Below are positions 33,873 to 44,321 of a stretch of DNA of 64,000 nt, one piece after another. Position 1 is the first letter of the stretch; each line of letters starts with the position of its first letter. Below the pieces are notes generated by a model that saw nothing but the letters and a program-made list of their open reading frames with translations, ran no database searches and had not been told where the DNA came from. The position numbers and the translations under genes are program-made. The stretch comes from Alligator mississippiensis (taxonomy: Eukaryota; Chordata; Crocodylia; Alligatoridae). The stretch spans positions 120,908,162 through 120,972,161 of the forward strand of contig NC_081824.1 of assembly GCF_030867095.1 (NCBI RefSeq), given 5' to 3'.

Positions 33873-35371
33873 TCAACTAGATGAAATTGTCGAGGAGCCG
33901 TCGTCTAGCTCTTCTAGATAACGGAAACCTAGCTCATAGGCCAGTTGCCATTGGCCTGCGTCCCCTAAAATCCGAAGTTGCCGCTTATTGAGTCCAGAAC
34001 GCTGTAGGAGAAATCCAAACATGTATCGCTCTTCTGGTGTTCTCTGTGGCAGTGGTGGAAGATTGGATTCACGATGTCTCGTGCCTTGAATCTCAGTCGG
34101 GTGTCAACAGTCCCAATCAATAGATAATCTTGGCTCCATCAGGATACGCAGTCGTGACAACTGACGAAGAAGATGCCAGTTAGTCATGCTTAAACTCCAT
34201 GGACATGAGTTCCAGCCATGAGACTATAGCCTCGTCAGACTCCATTTCAGATTCTTTGTACAGCTGTTGTAATTCCGTCCAAGCACGAATGCGACTGGTG
34301 ACGACATCTCGCTCATCAGTTACTTGATTGATTGATCGTGGCTGTAGGACAAGCTGCTCTTTCGGGAGTTGATGTTGTTACAGGCTGAACTACTGCTGCG
34401 GGAGTCACTGTTGCTGTTACTGCTTCAGGCAGGAGGGGCGGATGCACTCCTCCGCTTGACTCTCTCTTTTGTTGGCAGGAAGGCGTGGTCGGCAGAGGCG
34501 TCGCCGCGTCACTAGGCGGGATTGCCGGAGACGACGCTGCGTCGATGGGCGGAGTCGCTGACCGAACTCTCGCGGGTTCCTCTGAAGCTCCACCCTTCTT
34601 TTCTGGTTCTTCCACGCAGTCTCCCTCTTGCTCGGTGCCATCTTGGACTGGCATTTCAGGATCCCTTTTTTCAGCTGCTTCTTTGACCGCCTGAACAACC
34701 ATACGCAGCTGGGCCTTTAAACTTAAATTCTTGTTCATTAAATCAGCAATTGTACAGAAAGTTGCACTTAATTCTCCCCCCTTGTTGTACCGCGGGGCCA
34801 CCCTCTCATCTGCGGCGCGTTCCTCCATCTCCAGATCTTCGCGGAGCTCGGATGGAAGCTCGCGACCCCTTAATCTAGATGCCATGAGGGGAGGGAACCA
34901 GCCGATCGGCACCGGCACTTCACTCTCCCGAGCATATCGTAGGCATCGGGCACACTCCCGGGTGAGGGTCAGGTTTACTGCGCCCGCCAGGTTGACTCTG
35001 GCGAGGGACACAGTATCGAGGGGCCTGAACAGGACCCACTCGCCGCTCATTATACACCCGAACGCCGCAGGGAGCAAATACACTTCCCTCTCTCTCGGGG
35101 CTCCGTCTTCAGAAGCTTCCTCTTCTCCCTTCAGCGAAAGGCGTCCGCTGATAAATCTCTCACCCATTCCACCTGCCTGGTGGTAAGCGATATGCGCCTC
35201 CAGCTCCTCAAAACTTTTCACTTGGCGTTTGTTATCGCACCAAGGGCAGTTCTTAACCAATTCTAGCTCTAACGGGTTCTCTCCTGATCCCATCCTCGTC
35301 GCCATGTGCGGGCTGGGGACGAGCCGGGCCCTTTTTCGAGCCGCGCGGGCTGTGGCCAGCAGCCCGGGCAT
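33873..35371 (-). pseudogene. gag-position gene with C2H2-type motif, decayed 3' part
   Basis: The open frame runs from 35371 to 34316 (351 codons). Its first 22 codons lie inside the LTR, so the ATG at 35305, formed by the last LTR base plus the primer-binding site, is the likelier start (329 codons). Counting from 35371, residues 42-64 form C-x2-C-x14-H-x3-H, a classical C2H2 spacing. A further C-x2-C pair (ECARC) follows. The C-terminal third is rich in Ala, Pro, Ser and Thr. Beyond the stop, open stretches with protein-like composition continue in other frames to about 33873, so the original gene was probably longer and has frameshifts. I recognise no named gag domain. By position it would be the structural protein, but a zinc-finger accessory protein is possible. 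Confidence 0.65.
35285..35304 (-). other. Primer-binding site
   Basis: Directly after the 5' LTR the minus strand reads TGGCGACGAGGATGGGATC. TGG at this position pairs with the CCA end of a tRNA, as in most LTR elements. I do not assign the tRNA. The site also supplies the TG of the ATG at 35305. Confidence 0.8.
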
Positions 35372-35999
35372 GCTGGATCAGAGAAAACAGGCGACGTGCT
35401 AGAATTAGTCATGGACGCTTAGTGGTTGATTCAAGATTGTTTACTTACACCGCAGATGGTCGCGGTGTAGGCTGGACAGTTTCCCAGGCACAGCTCCTAT
35501 TAAATCCTCATTTGAGGACTACGACAAGCTCGGGTCTCTCCCACAGAGTTGTTGAGGCTCCGTGGATCCTTTTGCGCGCAGGGAAGAGGGATACGTCGAG
35601 GATTGCGAACGGCAATGGGGAGAGGCTAGAGGCTGATCAGACCTCTGTTGCCTGCTTGAAATGCGCTGGGTCCGATAGGCTCCGCAGTGCTTAGAGATCT
35701 TCACACAGCGTGAAGATCCCTCCTCCTGGTGTTCGTGGAGTCCACCACCTTGGGCAGAAACCACTCAAGGTTTTTATATGGCTAGCAAGCCAATCACTAG
35801 CCACCACGTGTGAATAATTTCATGCAAGCCAATAATGGGGCTCGAATTATCATACAAATGGCGGGAACTCTTTGCAACGAGCATTTCTTAACTGCAAAGA
35901 AGAAATGCACACTGCAAAGAAAGCTACAAATTGGCGGAAAAATAATTCAGTGGTGCCAAAGCACACACAAAACAAAAATCACACCCTTGGGTTGTGACA
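35305..35999 (-). repeat. 5' LTR
   Basis: Minus-strand 5' LTR, 695 bp, TG...CA. A TATA box (CATATAAAAA, 35771-35780 on the minus strand) sits about 225 bp from the outer edge, with inverted CCAAT motifs in the U3 sequence upstream. Transcription would therefore begin near 35745 and run toward lower coordinates. I see no canonical AATAAA in the expected place. Confidence 0.92.
35771..35780 (-). promoter_or_regulatory. LTR TATA box
   Basis: CATATAAAAA on the minus strand, conserved in both LTRs and correctly placed for a U3 promoter driving the internal ORF. Confidence 0.6.
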
Positions 36000-36299
36000 C
36001 TGACATACAGATCACACCACTATTTTCATTATTTAAACTTTTGGCTTTAAATTCAGTGAAAATCACCTAAGAAATAATGGGTGAAATTCAGCTTCCACTT
36101 ACAGCTAGAGATTCCTATTTGAAATTGTTTTTCACAGGTGCAACAATGGAATTTAGCCCATTTTGTATAAGACTATTTTTTTCTGAAATATGAAAATGAG
36201 CAGCAGTAGGAAAACGTAGCTTTACTGCGGACCTAATTTTACAAATATAATGACATTGATTTCAATAGTTTTGTACGAGTGTACAACTGAAGTAATGCA

Positions 36300-36430
36300 G
36301 AGCTGAGTCAGGTCCTCCATCTTTAAAGTGCTGTGTAAATATTTACCAATTAATCTTCACAACAGCTCTCTCTTTGAGCTATGTATTATTGTTCTTGCTT
36401 TACAGATGGCAAGTCAGACTGAGGTAAAGT
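36300..36430 (-). repeat. MIR remnant
   Basis: The plus strand reads tcttcacaacagctctct, tgtattattgttcttgcttt and acagatggcaagtcagactg. This is the reversed MIR core (ttttacagatgaggaaactg in the less diverged form). Confidence 0.55.
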
Positions 36431-37804
36431 GCAAATGATTTGAGTTGTTTTTGTCAGAATTATATAACAAAGTTAAGCAAATAGTCATGAAACAAGCATC
36501 ATGAAACAGTTCTTACATTAGTTTGTGAGAACCAAATGACCACGAGGATTGAGGGGTAAAATAGAAAGAGACATGGTGTTAATGTATTTATTAGTGATGA
36601 ATGTTCATCCGAAGAGTTAATCCAGGAATATCCAAACCACTGTAATTATCCCTGCACAAAGACTCTCTATTATTTGCCTGCTAAATAACAAAGCCTTCTC
36701 ATTATCTGGCATTGACATAACTTTAGCAGTAATGGTAGGTAGAGAGTGAATGAGCATTCCCTACTTGTGGGGGAGGGGGTATTGAACCATTTATGGCATA
36801 AAAAACAAGCAGAGTACAAATGGGATGGCTGGAGCATTTTCTTGCATAAAAATGAATATTGTGGCTAACATCCTGAATTGCTGTCACAAAGGACTGAAGT
36901 GTTAGGAGCAAAATGAAAAATGCAAACAAGCAAATCCTCTCTCACATAGAGGTGAAAATTTAGAAGTACTGACCACAGGAATGTGTCTGGATTCAAATGG
37001 GAAAGAATCCAAAATCGCAGTAGCTCTCTAATCTTCAACACAAGAGCAAGGATTTTCATTATGCTTTGCATTCCTCATAAGGCTTTGCTTTGGAGCTCTT
37101 ATGCAAGTGGTGATGCAGTAAAACTATTGTATTCATAATGATTTCAAAGATGTGGATGCTTCCAGGGTTTGACCTATTTTATCACTCATGCATTATACAC
37201 TGGGTAAAGCTATAGTCATAAGGCACAGTCATTAGTACTTAAAATACATATCATTCTAGTGCAATCCTTTTTCTGTGCAAAATGGACCATTTTTTAAAAT
37301 TTCTAAATCAATTATTTTTCTGCCCAATAGCTTATGTATATACATCAGTGAAAGCTGCACAAACACATTTGAAAACAGAATTTAACTTACGGGGCTGAAA
37401 ACAGAAGACCTATTCCATCTGCCCTCCTCACAAAGACATAGACTTTTATTTTGGGATTTTACAGGAGCCCTTTTCCCCATCCTAAATACCTGTTAAATAC
37501 TGAAATAACACCTGCCCTTCCCCCACCCCCAAACTGGGGCTAGTTTGTCATTCAAGTTGTGTGTGTAAAGGACTGTTTTGCACCTACTTTAATGGGAGTC
37601 AAAGCCTGGGACATTCAGCCTGGAGATAAACCAGTCTTCACTTTTAAACCTGGAGCTAATAAAAGTTGTTATATTTGATATTAAATAAAAGCAAATACAT
37701 CTCCCATTGAAAGGTTTTTTTAAACTAAAGGCTAAATTCTCCTTTGTTTTGCCCAGTGTGTTTGTTTTGGGAGGATGAAAGAAGGAGCTTAGAAACTCAT
37801 GGGC
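36431..37804. other. Non-coding, nothing recognised
   Basis: AT-rich sequence. The minus frames at 36723-37071 have no domain pattern. Confidence 0.4.
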
Positions 37805-37851
37805 TAGGTATAGATGTTACACTTACACTCGTGTAAGTGATTAGAAGTTGA

Positions 37852-38560
37852 TCTAAACCCATAGGCGGAGGGAGAAAAAATAATTTGGGAGGGCTGAGCA
37901 CATGCACACACGCCCCCAACTGGTAAGTCTGTAGGGGAAAGGGTGGGGGGAGGGAGTGGGGCAGGTGCAGGCCCTGCACAGCTGGGGTGGGTGAGGGATG
38001 GAGCTGCGAGTGGCTTGTCCAGGGGGCATCCGGTGTGTAAGGGGGGGTGGGGTGGGCTGGAGCTGCACTGGGCTGTTCCTGGTGGGTGGAGGTTGGGCAG
38101 GGTGCGCTTGGGGTAGGTGGTGGCAGTGCTGGGAGGGGGCTGAAGGGATAGGATGAATTTTGGGGTGGCTGCAGCCTCTGTCCCGTAATCTCTCTTTCAG
38201 TGCTGCTGCCACCTGCCCCGATGGCAGCCTGGCCGGACCCCTGCTGGAAAGAGCCCATCGCAGCCCCAGCCCCATCCTGCAGCCACAGCCTGTCCCGTTT
38301 CACCTCATGCAGATCCAGGGGCACCCCTCCATACCTTCCTGGGACATGCGTAGCGTGTTCCCCAGATGAGCCATTTGCCGTTCTGCCTTGTGCCCAACCT
38401 GGCTGTGCAGGGCCTGGCCCCGCCCCAGCCCCACTCCCTCCCTCACCCCTGCTGCAGCTGCTGGAAGCCAGCAGCTGGGCTGCCTTACAGCCCTACTGCT
38501 GCCCGTGTTTGGGGGTGCTAAGCCCCATTAGCCCCCCCGTCCACCACCTATGTCTAAACC
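37852..38560 (+). mobile_element. 693-bp hAT MITE with perfect 8-bp TSD
   Basis: The element 37860-38552 starts cataggcggaggg and ends cgtccaccacctatg (reverse complement cataggtggtggacg). It is flanked by identical tctaaacc copies at 37852-37859 and 38553-38560. Host sequence continues cleanly across the site. The interior is very GC-rich, non-coding and unrelated to the caggggtggg hAT family. Overlapping Pro/Ser-rich frames at 37797-38565 are artefacts of composition. Confidence 0.85.
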
Positions 38561-39804
38561 CATAACCATATACAAGTTTGCTGTGCATAGACTGGTTTAA
38601 AAATGGCAGAACCTGGTCTAAGATAGACCTGGATTGACTTGCTCTCAAATTTAATTAATTTAGGTTAGCCTGGTGAATCAAACTTCTGTACCAGATCCCT
38701 TATCAATTCAAGCTAGGTCACTGTCTTCCAGCATCCCAACCTTCTTTGTAGCTCTTTACTACCTCCTCCTTGCAGGGATCCACGCAGGAATTTGGTCTAT
38801 TCTTGGCTGCTTCAGCCAAGTGCCCCGTGCGCCCCACCCTGATCCAGAAGAACCCTTCCCCCCAGCTCTGCCTCCTGCCTCTGGCCATCTGTCAGCTGCA
38901 GGTGGGGGGTGTCTGTGTCTTCTTCACAAACCCCAGGAACAAGGCACCCATGTCCCTGGGTTGTGCCCTCATACCCTGTCACAAAGCACTGCACAGAGTA
39001 TACATAGACTTGACACTGAGACCAGGAGAGCTCCTGTTCTCAGGCACAGTCCCACAGACCCTGAACCTGCCTCCTATACACCAAGCCAGGGAACCCCATG
39101 GCCCCATACGGAGGCACAGCCCCATGGACCCCAACTCCGGCTCCTGAGCATCACCTCTTAGATGCCAGAGCCAGGCATCTTCCCACCCAGACCCTAGCAT
39201 GGACCACCCAACAAAGCAAGAGCTGGTGTGGGCAGCGTGCCTCTGGTGGGTCAGGGTGGCTGGGGGCAGAACACTGAGACTGGGCCTGCGCAGAGGCAAC
39301 CCTGAAACCTCCATGGCTCAGCCATCGCCAGCAGGTACCCGGGCCATGGGTACCTGGCATGCTTCAAGGCTTTTCTGGCCCATAGCTACAGAGTCCCAGA
39401 GTACTGAGGCTGGTGGAGCAGGAAGCACTGAGTATCCAGGCCAGGGCAAGCAGACAGATGCACCTGGAAACTTCAGGAACAGGTAGGGCATGGCCAACTG
39501 CCTCGATGTTGCAGGTACAGGACACTGGAAATTTCCAGGCCAGGGTGCATGGCTTTTGTCAGAATCATGGGGTATCTGCTGGTAGCTCCTGTAAAGTTTG
39601 AGGTTGTGGGCTGGCCTAATCAGTGAAGCCCTGGTCACACTGAAGCAGGGGCCACACTTAACTGCACACACCAGAATCTGCACCAACATGTATGCACCGC
39701 TCCTTCCATCTGCCCACCCTTCTAGCCTTCCTTCTACCCTTCTATCCTGCCTTCCATCCTTCCCGCCTGCTTTCCATCCACCCCCTTGCAGCCAGACCCT
39801 AACC

Positions 39805-39900
39805 CAGGGGTGGGCAATTATTTTGTCTGGAGGGCCACTTAATGAGTTTTGGTGTCCTCTTGAAGGCCACTTTGTCTCTTTCTCTCTCTCTTGGAACCCA
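39805..39900 (+). mobile_element. 5' part of a caggggtggg-family hAT element
   Basis: The sequence caggggtgggcaattatttt followed by gagggccacttaatgagttt is nearly identical to the first 50 bases of the copies at 3128 and 63688. The matching 3' end is not found, so the copy is truncated or its body has been replaced by the (TCTC)-rich sequence at 39870-39892. Confidence 0.65.
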
Positions 39901-40149
39901 CCTGGAGCTGTAACATGCCCCAATCCCCACCCTGACCCAGAACTACATTACTACCTGTGTGGCACAGTGGAACAAGCTCTGGGTGGGTGCTGACATCAGC
40001 TGTAAATATGTCTGGCAGGTTCTGGGTGGGGATCAGGATGTCCACCTAGGTCCACAGCTGACACCACTGCCTCAGCACTGGGCAGAAACACCCCCACCTA
40101 CCAATCTGGCACCATGCAGTAGCCAGAGTTGGAGCCACTGGCTGCCCAT

Positions 40150-40850
40150 AGGCCAGCTCCCGTGAGCTGGCAGGCTGTATCTGCCCATGCTGAACTGGTT
40201 GGTGATTTAGAAGTAACTGCTAGTGGTGTCCAGCTTCATGACAGTAGTGGCTTCTTCAGAGTGAGGGGTGGCCATATGCTGATGTCTTGGTGTGTGAAGT
40301 TGGGGGTCATCTGGGTGATGATGACCATGAGGGTGGCCTGGTGCATGTGGAAGGTTGTTTGGACCAACAATTTATCATCCCAAGTGCCCAGGGTGATCCG
40401 CTTTCACCAGTCAGTGCTGGTGGCGGGGGGTCCAGAACTGATGCTTGGTCTGGAGGTGGTACCAGAGCACCCTAGTGTCCATGGAGTCTTGGATGGCCTT
40501 GTCTTCATCAGCCCTGTGAAAGTTGCTGGCCCACTCCAGGACACTTGGCAGGTGCAGGGTGTGCTGGGTGCCCCACATGGGGTGTCCAACTGCTGGCTCT
40601 GGGGCATGAAGACAAGTGCCACGGCAACCAGCTGCTGGGTTGTGTCCATGTGGGCAAGAATGATGTCCCACAGCCTCCAGCATGAGTCATGCAGGGTGAG
40701 AAGCAGGACATGCAGTAGCTCCTGGGTCTCCCTGTTTGTGTGTGGACAGCAGCATGCCATGGCAGGGTACGGGCAGGTTGGGACACTGAGGCATATGCAA
40801 TTCATGATGGAGGATGCTCGCTCTGGGGTTCTTCTGGAAGCCTAGGGCTA
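40150..40850 (-). pseudogene. Harbinger-like transposase remnant
   Basis: Read on the minus strand, the frame through 40411-40683 ends with DTRVLWYHLQTK. A neighbouring frame then gives ITLGTWDDK, HMHQATLM and WPPLTLKK, and a third gives TTSSYF and NQFSMGRYS. This order (N-terminal helix bundle, then a PPLT..KR region, then a GNQFGVGKS-like helix-turn-helix) is that of PIF/Harbinger nucleases. It requires at least two frameshifts and several stops. The catalytic DDE core downstream is not recognisable. An alternative is a chance match in GC-rich DNA, but the ordered motifs argue against it. Confidence 0.55.
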
Positions 40851-41094
40851 GGCACAGGGGAGGGTCTGTGGTGATGTGGCAGGGGGCTGGGGGTGTGCTT
40901 GCCCATGTCTGGCAGCCTGTCAGGGGTGGCTTGGGTGCTTGGTGGCAGTTGGCAGTCTCCAGCAGAGTGAATGTGTGTTCTGTTCATTTCTAGTTTAACC
41001 TGCGCTGCTGACAGAAACCTGTGTAAGTTAGATTGATTCCTCCTGTGGCCTTCTGAACTTCTGTTCTTAGCCATGTCCTCAAGGGCACGAATCT

Positions 41095-41370
41095 AGCAGC
41101 ACTGAAGGGTTTCTGCTAAGGACATGCTTTAGCAGAGCACTTTGGCACATAGTTAGTTTTCAAGCATATACTTAAATTGTCCCATTCAGCAGAGAGGCCA
41201 GGATGTCTCAGGGTGGTATCTATTATTGGATCAAAAATGTAGTAGAGTTAGACAAGCTTTCCAATGCAAAACATCCTTCATCAGCAGAAATTTAAGCATA
41301 TCTCATCTAAGTCAGTGGGACTTAAGCATGTGTTTATGTGTTTTGCTGAACTGGAGTTTAAAGTGTTCTC
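41095..41370. repeat. Fold-back repeat interrupted by a second repeat
   Basis: Outer parts with atgctttagcagagcacttt and aagcatgtgtttatgtgttt (inverted in sense) belong to the reptile/bird-type palindrome built on gcttaagtgctttgctga. Between them, 41205-41300 holds tattattggatcaaaaatgt and agacaagctttcc...cttcatcagc, a separate dispersed repeat common in vertebrates. Confidence 0.5.
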
Positions 41371-43098
41371 TTGAACATTATTGTAGAGACTAATTAATAA
41401 ATCTCCAGAGCCAGATTACCAGGATATAACTGGACATCCTGGTTCTTCTGTGTGTAGTCACCGCAAGGGCACACCTTAATGTTCCTTCTGTAAACACCAG
41501 TGAAGTGTGCCAAACTATTTAAAGGGATATTATGTAATTTCTATGCACTATAGCTGAAAACCTTATTCTTTTCGTATTTTCTAGGCCATCCTGCCCTTTA
41601 CTGGTAGAATGGATCAGTAGCCAAGATCTGCAAGGCTGGCATTGTTTTCCCCACCTTCTTGCAATGCAGTAAGGACAGACAGAGGACAAACAAACTGCCT
41701 CCTACTAGCTGGCACTTGTGATCTTACAGCTACTTCCTCAGACCTAGTTAAGCCAGAGCAAAGGATGTATTGTCTTGTGCTACAACTACACATATTGTAC
41801 ATGTATCAGCCTTATTGATTTTGAGCATTGACAAGCATATACAGCAGGTGCTGCAGGTCAGATTAGCAATTACATTTGCTGAGGACCCATACAGTGGTTT
41901 AGTGTGCAGTGAGTAAATGAACACCCCTTAGACCTCTCTCCCCAAAGATACTGCTCTCTGCTGACCATTGTCTCTCCATCTCTCCCTAGTAGATGTATTA
42001 AATGCTATGGAACAGCTACAACAGGAAAAAGAAAAGCCTGCAAAAAGTCTTTTAAATCAGTCCCAACCCCCAATAAATGGGAAATTTTGTCCCTTACCCA
42101 ACTCCTGTTGTTACCTCTTCTGTCTCACTTGACCCTTCCTCTTTGAAATCATCTGGTGGGAAACTTTGGGCTGCTTGGAGTTACTAATGTGATTTAGAGC
42201 ACCCTCCTGTCAATATTTGAATGTAAGCACTGCTTTGTATGGGCACAGAACTTTTCCAGTACCATTTCTTTGGCTGAATTCACATTGGTGTTTGGTAGTT
42301 GCCACTGTCTTTTCCAGTTTATGATTCCAGCTCTACTCCTTGACTCGGGTAAAGCCAGAGACCTGTGGTTGACTTTTTGCATGGAAGCACCATGGGGCCA
42401 AAATTTGGCTTCTACCGATAAAAAAAATAAGACCTTCACTGTCATTCTGACCTATTACAAAGGGCATGGAAGTGAAACTAGAATGCAAAATCAATTGTGT
42501 GGTGATTATGTCAAAGTAATTAGTTATCTGTGGAAAAAACAGAAGGCTTGGATTGGCATGGAAAAACTAAAAAGAATGCACTAGCTTTCCCCTCTCCCCT
42601 ACCCCATTTTTAAAGGTCTTTACTTCTAACAGCAATAAAACTTATCCAAATGATACTTGAGCCTTCAAGCCCTCAACAGAAAATAATGTTTTAAATACTT
42701 TTACAAGGAGTTAGTGATGCACGGTTGCAGTGCTCTATGTTTAAAAATAAAGCCGTTGAATAAATGAACAATACCTCTGCAGAAATTTCTTTCTGCTCAA
42801 AAGTGAAATCCCTGCAGAGAATCATCAGTAAGATTCTGGAGGAAATCTACATTACAATACAACATTTCAATTTCCAGGAAGCAACTCACAAAATGACACA
42901 ACAAGGAGAAAAGAAAAAGTAAAAAAGCCCATCCCTTTGTGCCTAGGTTGTCACTATGGTCCTGAGTCTGCCATTCTTATGCTAAATAGTCCTCTGCCAT
43001 ACAGGTACTTCAGCTGAATTGGGAGCCTTTGTGGAGTAAAGGGCTGCTAAGCAGGAGGCAGGGTGACACAATTGGCTCATTGGCTAGAGAGAATGAAT
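41371..43098. other. Non-coding, nothing recognised
   Basis: Unique-looking sequence. Frames at 42194-42584 overlap on both strands without domain patterns. Confidence 0.4.
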
Positions 43099-43359
43099 CT
43101 CTAAGCCAGTGGGGGCCAACCCTTTTGCCACTTTAAACTTTATATCTTCCCCAAGTGCCACTGATTCCTTTCCATTGCCTGATCTCCTGCTTTGCTTTCT
43201 GCTCCTTGCCTTGTGCTCCTTGCTCCATTTGCTTCTCTGGTTTCTGTTTCCTGCTGTGTCTGCTACTCTGCTTTCTGCTCCCTGTCCTATCTACCATTGT
43301 GCAGCTTGCCTCTTCCCTGATCCACTGTGTGTCACAGGTTGGCCACCCCTGCTCTATAC
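43099..43359 (+). mobile_element. 245-bp hAT MITE
   Basis: The element 43107-43351 begins cagtgggggccaaccctttt and ends tcacaggttggccacccctg (reverse complement caggggtggccaacctgtga). The flanks ctctaagc and ctctatac match at 6 of 8 positions. The interior is a run of ctgctttgctttctgctcc-like units, which makes the frames through it Cys/Leu-rich. Its relatives are at 22693 and 31769. Confidence 0.75.
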
Positions 43360-44321
43360 CACTTGCAAGTGGAAGAGTGTGGTTCAAGTCTCCACTCTGC
43401 CTGACTGAGCCTAGGGACTAGGTTAGAGAATCAGTTTCTGTCTGGAGTCTGTTGTTTCTTTTTTATTCTTATCCGTCAGATTAGTAGCAGTGTTGAGGCC
43501 AGCCTCTTAGTTTCTATGGCTCAGAATTTGCCAAATATTTGACCAACTCCTTGCTTTGTGCCTGAAATACAGACTGTGTCAAGGTGGTCTCCCAAGGCAA
43601 CCACTAGCTAGATCCTAGACTGCTTCGCACGCCAGAAGGGGTTTATTCAATAGAGCATGATCACATCTACTTCATGTGGAAAAGTTCTTGGTTTTGGCTT
43701 GTTTTGAAATAAAAAAATACAACCCCCAAAGTCGTGTGGGCTTGGAAATATATTTTCACCACTTGGCTCTGGCATAACGGCAAAAGTAGTGAATGGAACA
43801 TATTGGAATTAAACTTGGGGGCCCATGGGGATATATTTTTAGAAAAATAGTTGCTGCATCTGACCAGAGCTGAATTGTCATGCAGTTTTATGTGCTGGTG
43901 AGTACTTACGGTCACTCCCAAGAACATTATCTTATTTAAATCTTTAATATTTTTATGATATCCAGTATCGCTGCACATTCCAGTTGGAGTGCGCATTCAC
44001 AATACTCATGTAATACATTCATTTGATTTAGGTTGTCATGAACTAGAGGTATGGGTCTCACAGAAGGCCTGTAACATGGCTGAACTGCCACTACACTGCT
44101 TTTTTGTGGTATGAAATGCTGCAGGTAATTCCAATATGCTGTGCTGGCTGGATCCAGACTTCCACCGTGGCACACTCTACACTGGCTGAAGAGGTTCTCT
44201 GCATTGGCAGGTGGGGAGAGCAGATCCAGAACCACACACATTTATTAGCTACAATTTCCACATACTGAGAAATATAATGGGCTGAGGGGCTATTAAACTC
44301 ATTGACTGTAGCCGCTAATCT
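43360..44321. other. Non-coding, nothing recognised
   Basis: Minus frames at 43667-44342 are open over about 300 bp each but have no recognisable domains. Confidence 0.4.

Larger units (their letters stand above)
32758..36004 (-). mobile_element. Compact LTR retrotransposon with intact ends
   Basis: This is a complete LTR element read on the minus strand. It is bounded by the 5-bp duplication ctgac (32758-32762 and 36000-36004), with LTRs at 35305-35999 (5') and 32763-33456 (3'). Each LTR starts TG and ends CA. The internal region is only 1848 bp. It contains a primer-binding site, one gag-position ORF with decayed coding remnants, and a polypurine tract. I find no protease, reverse transcriptase, RNase H or integrase motifs, so it depended on another element's enzymes. 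The LTRs differ at roughly 30-35 positions by eye (about 95 percent identity), many of them C/T or G/A changes at CpG. GC content and CpG density are well above the flanks. A Gypsy-type relative is plausible but not shown. Confidence 0.93.
37805..41050 (-). mobile_element. Degraded Harbinger-like DNA transposon
   Basis: A broken PIF/Harbinger-type transposase (about 40150-40850, minus strand) lies within a block whose flanking non-coding parts recur at 57003-57420. The shared pieces are 38577-38720 (agtttgctgtgcatagac, aatttaggttagcc, cttctgtaccagatccc) and 40965-41040 (tctgttcatttctagttt). The outer ends are approximate and I see no 3-bp duplication. Two later hAT insertions lie inside it (37860-38552 and 39805-39900). 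The remainder, 38720-40130, is GC-rich with short frames that I cannot align. Confidence 0.45.

Noticed and set aside
34731-35186. 151-codon plus-strand frame in the LTR element
   Set aside because: Antisense to the gag-position ORF, whose strand is fixed by LTR orientation, primer-binding site and polypurine tract.
37797-38565. Overlapping frames of 120-175 codons
   Set aside because: They fall inside the GC-rich non-coding hAT MITE; composition explains them.
39318-39923. 201-codon minus-strand frame
   Set aside because: It crosses a truncated hAT end and degraded transposon sequence. No alignable Harbinger nuclease motif was found in it.
40129-40845. 238-codon plus-strand frame
   Set aside because: The Harbinger-like motifs are on the opposite strand in this interval, so this is most likely their antisense shadow.
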